From Prevotella sp. (GTDB lineage: Bacteria > Bacteroidota > Bacteroidia > Bacteroidales > Bacteroidaceae): a stretch of DNA of 45,950 bases. A program made the translations under genes and the position numbers. The notes beneath the pieces were generated by a model. The model worked only from the letters and a program-made list of their open reading frames with translations. It searched no databases and was not told the origin of the DNA. Below, piece after piece: positions 40,652 through 45,950 of this stretch. Every line of letters begins with the position of its first letter. The first letter of the stretch is position 1. The stretch covers positions 1-45,950 of the forward strand of contig JAFYDA010000112.1 of the NCBI GenBank assembly GCA_017545045.1, written 5' to 3'.

Positions 40652-41671
40652 TCAGAACTCGACAAGGATGCGGAACACCTTGCCGGGGTTCTCGCTCCAC
40701 CAGCGCATTGTGTCAAGCGCTTCCTCGGGCTTGATGACTTTGGTGATGAGTTCGTCCGTGGGGCAGTCGTTATTCTCCAGATAGCGTATCACGGCGCGGA
40801 AATCCTGCGGCGTGGCGTTGCGTGAGCCGCGGATGTCCAGCTCCTTCTGCACGAAATATTTAGTCTGTAGCGACACCTCCGACTTAGCGTATCCGATGCA
40901 GGCCACGCGCCCCGTGAAGGCCACCTCGTTGATAGCCATCTGATAGGTAGGCACGCTGCCCACCGCCTCGATAATCACGTCAGGGCCGAAGCCTCCCGTC
41001 AGCTCTTGAAGCCGCTGGTGGGCATTCTCGCTCTTGGTGTTGACAGCGTAGGTGGCCCCCATCTTCTTGGCCAGTGCTAATTTCTCGTCGTCTATGTCGG
41101 CGGCAATGACTGTTGCACCGCGCAGTGCAGCCCGCACGATGGCGCCCATGCCCACCATGCCGCAGCCGATGACCATCACCGTGTCCACGTCGGTCACCTC
41201 GGCGCGGCTTACGGCGTGGAATCCCACCGACATCGGCTCCACTAGGGCCGTCACCTTCGGCGAGAGACTGCCGGCAGGGATGATTTTCTGCCATGGCAGC
41301 ACGATGTACTCCTTCATGGCACCGTTGCGCTGCACGCCCAGCGTCTCGTTGTGTTCGCAGGCGTTCACCCGTCCGTTGCGGCACGAGGCACACTTCCCGC
41401 AGTTCGTATAAGGGTTGCACGTCACCACCATGCCCTGCTTCAGCGTCTCGGGCACGCCCTCGCCTACGGCCTCTATCGTGGCGCCCACCTCGTGGCCGGG
41501 TATGACAGGGTTCAGGGCCATCGTGTTGCGCCCCATAAACGTATTGATGTCACTGCCGCAGAAGCCGACGTAGCATAACTTAAGCATCACCTCCCCCTGG
41601 CCGGGAGCCTGGGGTTCCTCCGTCTCAATCACGTTCAGCTCTTGACTGTGTGTAATCTGTATTGCTTTCAT
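40652..41671 (-). CDS. Zinc-dependent alcohol dehydrogenase (threonine/sorbitol dehydrogenase-like)
   Basis: A 339-residue medium-chain dehydrogenase. Catalytic zinc ligands lie in GFCGSDINTFMG and IPGHEVG. The structural zinc comes from four cysteines in NCGKCASCRNGRVNACEHNE. The Rossmann fold shows VMVIGCGMVGMGAIVRAALR and an aspartate in VIAADIDDEKL, indicating NAD preference. The closest groups by motif are polyol/L-threonine/galactonate-type dehydrogenases; the substrate is not set by sequence. The start at 41671 (MKAIQITHSQEL) is the normal family start; the frame upstream runs through non-homologous DNA. It converges with the PI-PLC gene, 18 bases apart. Confidence 0.9.
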   Translation of the reverse strand: MKAIQITHSQELNVIETEEPQAPGQGEVMLKLCYVGFCGSDINTFMGRNTMALNPVIPGHEVGATIEAVGEGVPETLKQGMVVTCNPYTNCGKCASCRNGRVNACEHNETLGVQRNGAMKEYIVLPWQKIIPAGSLSPKVTALVEPMSVGFHAVSRAEVTDVDTVMVIGCGMVGMGAIVRAALRGATVIAADIDDEKLALAKKMGATYAVNTKSENAHQRLQELTGGFGPDVIIEAVGSVPTYQMAINEVAFTGRVACIGYAKSEVSLQTKYFVQKELDIRGSRNATPQDFRAVIRYLENNDCPTDELITKVIKPEEALDTMRWWSENPGKVFRILVEF

Positions 41672-41722
41672 CGTGTAAATAATATCATTTGATAATTGTT
41701 CGTATCGCTGATTGTTTATCAC

Positions 41723-42475
41723 TTACCAGTCATCGTCCTCATTGCCCACGATACCGTTTTTAACAGCTTCCTCAATCTTGTCGATGATGGCGTTGGAATA
41801 GGCATGGGTCATCACAAGTGCCTTTGAGCAGGTACGCTTCTTGTTGTCTTTCTCCACAAAGGGATAGTGTTTGACGATCTCCCACTGCTCGTCATAGAGA
41901 CGGCGGTCGGTATTGTCGCCCTTCATTCGCTTGCCGTCGCTGTAGATGTTCTGATTGTTCTGACGGTTGTCGCTATTGTCGGCGAGTGCTCCCAGCCATC
42001 CGGCATCTTCAGCCTTCAGGATATCATAGTTCTGAACGGTATAGGTCACACGCACCTTGCCCTCCTTGATATCGATCTTGATGACGGGCGTGATGCTCAC
42101 CACATAACGGTTCAGCGTACCCGTATGGTCGGCAATGGCGTCGATGGTCGACGAGATGATGATACATCCTGCATCCTTGTCGTTCAGCGTAATGGCCTGC
42201 TTGTCCTTGAAAGTAGCCGTCACCCAGTAGTTGACAGCAATATAGAGCTGCTCTTTCGTCTTGCCGGGGGCCTCGATAATCTGCTGGTAGGAGAGCGACT
42301 CGTTCTTGTCGAACTTCAGCTGTTTGGCCAGGTTGGCAGCGGCATCGAGCCATTTGTCACCATATTTTTCCTTGGCATATTTCTCCAAATCAGCGGCTTT
42401 CATCACTTGAGCCTGAGCATTCACAGCACCGCAAAGAAGGATGGCGGTGAGCATCCAGCTCACTATTTTTTTCAT
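41723..42475 (-). CDS. Secreted DUF4468-like protein
   Basis: A 250-residue protein with a signal peptide (LTAILLCGAVNAQA). The first half (KNESLSYQQIIEAPGKTKEQ, LYIAVNYWVTATF) followed by GCIIISSTID and KIDIKEGKVRVTYTVQNYDI has the layout of DUF4468 proteins, which have a TBP-like fold. The second half is polar and helical and ends in NEDDDW. No catalytic site. It sits between the dehydrogenase and the GlsB-like gene, all on the minus strand, 20 bases after glsB, so it is likely co-transcribed with it. Confidence 0.7.
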   Translation of the reverse strand: MKKIVSWMLTAILLCGAVNAQAQVMKAADLEKYAKEKYGDKWLDAAANLAKQLKFDKNESLSYQQIIEAPGKTKEQLYIAVNYWVTATFKDKQAITLNDKDAGCIIISSTIDAIADHTGTLNRYVVSITPVIKIDIKEGKVRVTYTVQNYDILKAEDAGWLGALADNSDNRQNNQNIYSDGKRMKGDNTDRRLYDEQWEIVKHYPFVEKDNKKRTCSKALVMTHAYSNAIIDKIEEAVKNGIVGNEDDDW

Positions 42476-42495
42476 ATATGATCAATAGTTATTCT

Positions 42496-42735
42496 CTATT
42501 TCTTAATGAGCGAAGCAATCCAGAGGATGGCGACGGCACCAACGATGGCAGTACCAAGTTGACCAAGAATGCCGCCCCATTCGATGCCAAGCTGTGAGAA
42601 CAGCCAGCCACCAAGGACTCCACCGAAGAGACCAAGCACAAGATTCATGATGAAGCCGAAACCTCCGCCCTTCATCAGCTTGCCAGCACAGAAACCGGCA
42701 AGACAACCAATGATAATCGATCCGATAATTCCCAT
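42496..42735 (-). CDS. GlsB/YeaQ/YmgE family small membrane protein
   Basis: A 79-residue protein with three glycine-rich hydrophobic segments (IGSIIIGCLAGFCAGKLMKG, NLVLGLFGGVLGGWLF, GTAIVGAVAILWIASLI). This matches the transglycosylase-associated / GlsB-YeaQ-YmgE family, linked to envelope and acid stress in other bacteria; its molecular role is unknown. It has a perfect-consensus promoter 33 bases upstream. Confidence 0.9.
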   Translation of the reverse strand: MGIIGSIIIGCLAGFCAGKLMKGGGFGFIMNLVLGLFGGVLGGWLFSQLGIEWGGILGQLGTAIVGAVAILWIASLIKK

Positions 42736-42767
42736 ATTCTTTTGTGATTTTAGTTATTATTTGCGTG

Positions 42768-42799
42768 CAAATATAAAGAGATTATTTGGAATAACCAAA
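42768..42799 (-). promoter_or_regulatory. Consensus promoter for the GlsB-like gene
   Basis: On the minus strand TTTG (42796-42799), exactly 20 bases, then TATATTTG (42768-42775). This is the full Bacteroidota consensus. Confidence 0.65.
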
Positions 42800-43024
42800 A
42801 AAAAGAAAGATGTTTCTTTGTTTTTTCGTAAATTTTACACACAAAACAACGAATGTGTAAGAAGAAGCACGAACCAGGCGGACGGCTGGAAATGTATAAA
42901 AAAACATAAAAATGGGGGCTGTGGAGCTACATTTCTTTGGGACTTTATGCTGTCCGTAACCCACGAAGTCGGATTCTCAGCCGTTAGCGAGTGTAAATGG
43001 GGTCTGATATTGCCAAAGAGAAAA

Positions 43025-43175
43025 ATGGAGGCGCCGCAGTTTTCAACGGAGCCTCCGCGTGTTTGTCCCAGGCCGTGGGATATTTGTCCCAGGCCGTGGG
43101 AATTTTCTGGGAAGCCTCCACAGAATTACAGGGAGGCTCCAGAGAAAACTGTAGAGGCTCCACAGAAAATGAAAA
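43025..43175. repeat. 21-bp modular interspersed repeat, locus 3
   Basis: It contains two 21-base units with TTTGTCCCAGGCCGTGGGA, then ATTTTCTGGGAAGCCTCCAC, then GGGAGGCTCC, CTGTAGAGGCTCCACAG and flanking modules. It aligns with locus 1 (opposite strand) over about 70 bases with few changes. It lies in an 841-base region (42736-43576) without a supported gene; 42800-43020 there shows nothing I can name. Confidence 0.8.
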
Positions 43176-43302
43176 ATTGACAGAGACTCATTTTGTATTA
43201 AAGATTTTGTTATTAATGCCTCTTTTTGCGAAATTGCGGTTAAAAGTTTGCTGATTTTGAAATTTTTTTGGAAAAAAAAGCGTATAATTGAAAAATATTT
43301 TT

Positions 43303-43505
43303 TATTTTTGCAGTTGACCAAACCAGTCACACGTGACAGAGCAGGTCATATCATCAATGGAATTCAGAGGCCGACGATGCCGTTTGTAGGGTAGGCCGAT
43401 GGGAAAGGCGTTTACGGACGTTATCATTCTGTGTGTTCAAACTTCGCACCTTTGAATTGAGAACAGGGATGGACGAGAAGTTAGAAACTCCCATGCCTTT
43501 TTATT
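43303..43505 (+). ncRNA. Candidate structured leader or small RNA
   Basis: A TATTTTTG box (43303-43310) is followed by about 190 bases with several potential stems: TGACC/GGTCA (43315-43319 with 43344-43348) enclosing GTCAC/GTGAC, and TTCAAA/TTTGAA with an outer CTGT/ACAG pair. The stretch ends near CCATGCCTTTTTATTT. No coding frame is convincing. AACTCCCA (43486-43493) can also pair with TGGGAGTT (43542-43549) just before the next gene, offering an alternative fold. It could be an independent RNA of 6S-like size or a long regulated 5' leader for the lipoprotein gene. The promoter lacks a good upstream box. Confidence 0.3.
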
Positions 43506-43576
43506 TCTATCAACCTAAGTCGAATTACTAACCGCTGAATTTGGGAGTTCAGGAGGCAACTAAAAAGAAACAAAAA

Positions 43577-44410
43577 ATGAAACTTACACAATTGACTGTT
43601 ACTTTGGCTGCATCATTAGTTTTATTATCGTGTGGAAATAAGACAGACCAGCTTCAACGGCAGGTTGACTCGCTACAGACGGCTCTTCAGCAGCGCGATA
43701 GCGACTATGCCAGTCTTCACGAATTTGTAACGATAGTCAGTGACGGTTTAGACAGTATTCAGGCTCAAGAGGACGGCATATTCCGTCGTAATCCGGAAAG
43801 TCCATTACCCGACCGTAACCAGCTGAAGCGTTCGCTTTCAGAGCTGAAGGAGACTCTGAGGCTGCAGCGTGAGAAGATAAGCAAACTGGAAAAAGTTCTG
43901 GTCAACGGACGGGGCGACACCAAGAAATTGCAGACCATCATTGCTGCCCTGAAACAGCAGATAGAGCAGAAGGATGCACAAATAGCCGATTTGATGAAGC
44001 AGTTGGAACAGAGCAACCTGTCGGTGGAACAACTGACACGGAAGGCAGCCGAACAGGCATCGCAAATCGCACAACAGGAAGAGGTGATGCAAGCACAGGA
44101 TCAGGCTCTCAATGAGGCGTTCATTAGAATAGGATCTAAGAGTGAGTTGAAAGCCGACGGTCTGCTGTCAGGGGGCTTTCTCAAGAAGAAAAAGGTGAAC
44201 TATGATGACATAGACCTCAGCGTTTTCCAAAAAATAGATATCCGTCAGACCACCACAATCTCGATACCTTCCAAATCGCCAAAGCTATACACCAATGCCC
44301 CAGCCGACTCGTATAGTTTGGAAAAAGAAGGTAGCAACTCCACACTTGTCATTACCGACCCCACGCGTTTCTGGGCATATTCAAACATACTGATTATCCA
44401 AACGAACTAA
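43577..44410 (+). CDS. Coiled-coil lipoprotein of unknown function
   Basis: A 277-residue lipoprotein (signal MKLTQLTVTLAASLVLLSC). Residues 25-190 are a near-continuous coiled coil rich in Q, L, E and K (QLQRQVDSLQTALQQRDSDY, IIAALKQQIEQKDAQIADLM). A compact beta-rich C-terminal part follows (DIDLSVFQKIDIRQTTTISI, then SKSPKLYTNAPADSYSLE, ending YSNILIIQTN). It is probably anchored in the envelope and reaches into the periplasm. The start at 43577 follows CAAAAAA; an AGGAGG lies 20 bases upstream, too far for a normal ribosome site. It is followed 10 bases later by the LysM gene, so the two form a pair likely to act together on the cell wall. Confidence 0.75.
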   Translation: MKLTQLTVTLAASLVLLSCGNKTDQLQRQVDSLQTALQQRDSDYASLHEFVTIVSDGLDSIQAQEDGIFRRNPESPLPDRNQLKRSLSELKETLRLQREKISKLEKVLVNGRGDTKKLQTIIAALKQQIEQKDAQIADLMKQLEQSNLSVEQLTRKAAEQASQIAQQEEVMQAQDQALNEAFIRIGSKSELKADGLLSGGFLKKKKVNYDDIDLSVFQKIDIRQTTTISIPSKSPKLYTNAPADSYSLEKEGSNSTLVITDPTRFWAYSNILIIQTN

Positions 44411-44420
44411 TTCTGCAGCT

Positions 44421-45650
44421 ATGAGAAAACTCTTCTTTTTCCTACTTTTATCCTTTAGCGTCACGGCTTGGGCACAGCAGATGGAACACAAAGTGCAGCG
44501 TGGCGAAACCTATGCGTCTATTGCCCAGAAGTATGGAGTGACGGAAGCGGCACTACGCAAGGCTAATGGAAACAAGGCTACAGCCTATGTAGGTATGACA
44601 ATCAAGATTCCCCAAGCCAAGACTACGACGGCAGTAAAGAATCAGCAAAACACCACTCAGGTGACTGCTGTTTCAACTAATCAGCCAACTGCAGTTCCGA
44701 AAAAAGAGAATGCAAAACCGGTAAAAGTAGAAAAAACAATTGCTTCCACAAAACGCTCCAAATTGACGGACGAAGAACGTGCAGAAAGGAAAGCACGTCG
44801 CAAAGCGCGTTGGCAAGCTTTCGGTTCTGCGCTCAGCGGTGTCGGAAAGGCACTCAGTGCCACCGCTTCGGGACTTGCAGCTGCTAATGATGTCAGTCAG
44901 AACGGAGGCTCTACACTTGATGCGATTAACAGCGGGTTGACAGGGGCAGGCAATTCTCTTCAAGGCAATGAATATGAACCTGCTCAGAGAGAGTATTCAA
45001 CAGCTCGTGTTCCAAATTCCCAAAACCCGCAAATTGCTTCTTTGGAAGCGCAGATAAGAAGGTTGAAGATTGAATATAACGATTTGAAGGCACAATATGA
45101 TGCCGTAGGCGATCAGGCTCGTCAAACCAATAAAGCAAAAATGGATCAGCTAAATAATATGTATAGGCAGACAAAGCCTAAAACATCTGGATATGATCCG
45201 AAAGCTATACATTCAAGCGGTACAAGTTACTATGCTTTAACGAGAACTACTTCCCGAGATATAAAGGCAAAATCTATTGTAGGTGAAATAGGAGCAAGAA
45301 ACAGACAAGCTTCGAATAATCAGGGGGCAATAGCAAAACAAATGTCGGACTTGGCTATGGAGATTTATAGATTAGAGAACCAGCTGGCTGAGTTAAAAGG
45401 GCAGAGTACTGGATACAACGATAATAGCAACACCAATTCAGAGAACTCAATCCATGCTAAACATGCAAAGAAAATAAAATGTACTATTTGTAATGAAACC
45501 GGCAAATGTAAAACATGCGGCGGCCGAGGCTGGAGAGCTAAAAAAGCAGGAATATACGAAGATTGTAAAACATGTCATGGTAACGCTCGATGTAGCAATT
45601 GTAACGGTAAAGGCTATCGTTATATAGAACATGGATATAAGGTAGATTAA
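44421..45650 (+). CDS. Secreted LysM protein with C-terminal DnaJ-like zinc finger
   Basis: A 409-residue protein with signal peptide (LLLSFSVTAWAQ) and one LysM domain (HKVQRGETYASIAQKYGVTE onwards, residues 22-65) for peptidoglycan binding. A threonine/lysine-rich linker and a basic patch (RAERKARRKARWQAFG) follow. Next are a small-residue region, a coiled coil (about 205-245) and a second helical region. At the C-terminus (about residues 350-400) are four CxxC pairs: CTIC, CKTCGGRG, CKTCHGNA and CSNCNGKG. This is the layout of the DnaJ cysteine-rich zinc-binding domain, normally cytoplasmic. The combination with a signal peptide and LysM is unusual. The last 600 bases look AT-richer than the start. 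Function unknown. Confidence 0.8.
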   Translation: MRKLFFFLLLSFSVTAWAQQMEHKVQRGETYASIAQKYGVTEAALRKANGNKATAYVGMTIKIPQAKTTTAVKNQQNTTQVTAVSTNQPTAVPKKENAKPVKVEKTIASTKRSKLTDEERAERKARRKARWQAFGSALSGVGKALSATASGLAAANDVSQNGGSTLDAINSGLTGAGNSLQGNEYEPAQREYSTARVPNSQNPQIASLEAQIRRLKIEYNDLKAQYDAVGDQARQTNKAKMDQLNNMYRQTKPKTSGYDPKAIHSSGTSYYALTRTTSRDIKAKSIVGEIGARNRQASNNQGAIAKQMSDLAMEIYRLENQLAELKGQSTGYNDNSNTNSENSIHAKHAKKIKCTICNETGKCKTCGGRGWRAKKAGIYEDCKTCHGNARCSNCNGKGYRYIEHGYKVD

Positions 45651-45684
45651 CTGTCGCCTAACATGAAAGGCCCCTCCACTTTTT

Positions 45685-45747
45685 AGGACAACTCTTCTAT
45701 GTTGCCTTACAAATAATTGGAAAGAAAGATAGAAGAGTAGTCTCCTA
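45685..45747. repeat. Inverted repeat downstream of the LysM gene
   Basis: ACTCTTCTAT (45691-45700) pairs with ATAGAAGAGT (45729-45738), and flanking TAGGA (45683-45687) pairs with TCCTA (45743-45747), forming a long imperfect hairpin. It may terminate the lipoprotein-LysM transcript, though no T run follows. A run of nine G then appears near 45749. The stretch 45651-45950 holds no gene that I can support. Confidence 0.4.
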
Positions 45748-45853
45748 TGGGGGGGGGCAGGGGGCTTGGGGACAGGCTTGGCCCATTGTTTTGTTTAAGT
45801 CGGAATCACGGGGTCTCTAATTTTGCGCTCTGATAGAATATATCCGTGAAGAA

Positions 45854-45885
45854 TTTGCTTTATTACGGCCAAATCCCTACCTTTG
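45854..45885 (+). promoter_or_regulatory. Consensus promoter reading out of the window
   Basis: TTTG (45854-45857), exactly 20 bases, then TACCTTTG (45878-45885), a full match to the Bacteroidota consensus. The 65 bases after it show no start codon with a long frame, so the gene or RNA it drives lies mostly beyond 45950. Confidence 0.55.
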
Positions 45886-45950
45886 TTGTCAGAAGGAGGA
45901 AGAGGCCGGCAGGAAAGGGAACCTATCCGTGGGGTCAACAGTCCTTTAGA

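Noticed and set aside
41672-41722. Longer alcohol dehydrogenase start at 41722
   Set aside because: Residues before MKAIQITHSQ are AT-rich spacer translation. The conserved family start is at 41671.
42569-43180. Long plus-strand ORF of 203 codons through locus 3
   Set aside because: It begins antisense inside the GlsB-like gene, crosses its promoter and ends in the repeat. The sequence is low-complexity, with no recognised domain.
43322-43337. parS-like site around CACGTG at 43328-43333
   Set aside because: Only the central CACGTG and scattered flanking bases match TGTTTCACGTGAAACA. A second CACGTG at 6543-6548 is no better. Neither is a convincing ParB site.

Overview
The window reads as a chromosome segment of a member of the Bacteroidota, most likely the Prevotellaceae (Prevotella, Segatella or Xylanibacter type). 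Several signs agree. Upstream regions carry the Bacteroidota promoter pair, TTTG or TTG about 20 bases before TAnnTTTG. Start codons follow A-rich stretches rather than Shine-Dalgarno sites. Several families are typical of Bacteroidales: BT_3928-type DoxX proteins, DUF1599, DUF5683, LruC-type lipoproteins, and secreted proteins ending in an 'IYNLAGQKV...GLYI' tail. No rRNA, tRNA, CRISPR array or intact insertion sequence was recognised.

Layout. 1-3100 is an accessory-looking edge. It holds the 5' end of a tyrosine integrase reading out of the window, tandem repeats and an orphan terminator that may mark an element end, a Y-family polymerase (UmuC-like) with a YolD-like partner whose tail has been replaced by repeat DNA, a truncated HicB antitoxin without a toxin, and a 30-codon ORF behind a good promoter. 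3100-5700 has a Nudix hydrolase, a flavodoxin-like Fe-S/FMN reductase and a MATE exporter. 5700-12600 (minus strand) has an LpxA-type acyltransferase and a complete RND efflux system (adaptor, pump, outer-membrane factor). 12600-17700 has a MITE-like element, an LruC-type lipoprotein and a tricorn-like protease. 17700-23800 is the conserved minus-strand block parA-parB-DUF5683-lytic transglycosylase-relA/spoT. It diverges from surE-lpxB (23900-25800).

25800-28900 codes for a large secreted multidomain protein and a 57-59 residue small protein. A minus-strand block follows (29171-34256): DUF1599, a DoxX protein fused in frame to triosephosphate isomerase, a SPOR protein, GTP cyclohydrolase I, an unknown membrane protein and CdsA. 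34300-40600 holds a small lipoprotein, a CCA-adding-type nucleotidyltransferase with HD domain, a PPDK-like ATP-grasp protein with receiver-like domains, and a secreted PI-PLC-like protein. 40650-42740 has a zinc alcohol dehydrogenase, a DUF4468-like protein and a GlsB/YeaQ membrane protein. 43300-45650 has a structured leader or small RNA candidate, a coiled-coil lipoprotein and a LysM protein with a DnaJ-like zinc finger.

The most striking feature is not a gene. The window is full of short interspersed repeats of at least four kinds: 21-bp modules, REP-like C-rich palindromes, 'AATTGTGCATTG'-type repeats and a MITE-like hairpin element. Several sit inside reading frames without breaking them. 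They appear to have added peptides to an outer-membrane factor signal sequence, an ATP-grasp protein and a tRNA nucleotidyltransferase, and a new tail to a YolD-like protein. All functional assignments rest on reading motifs by eye; no database search was run.
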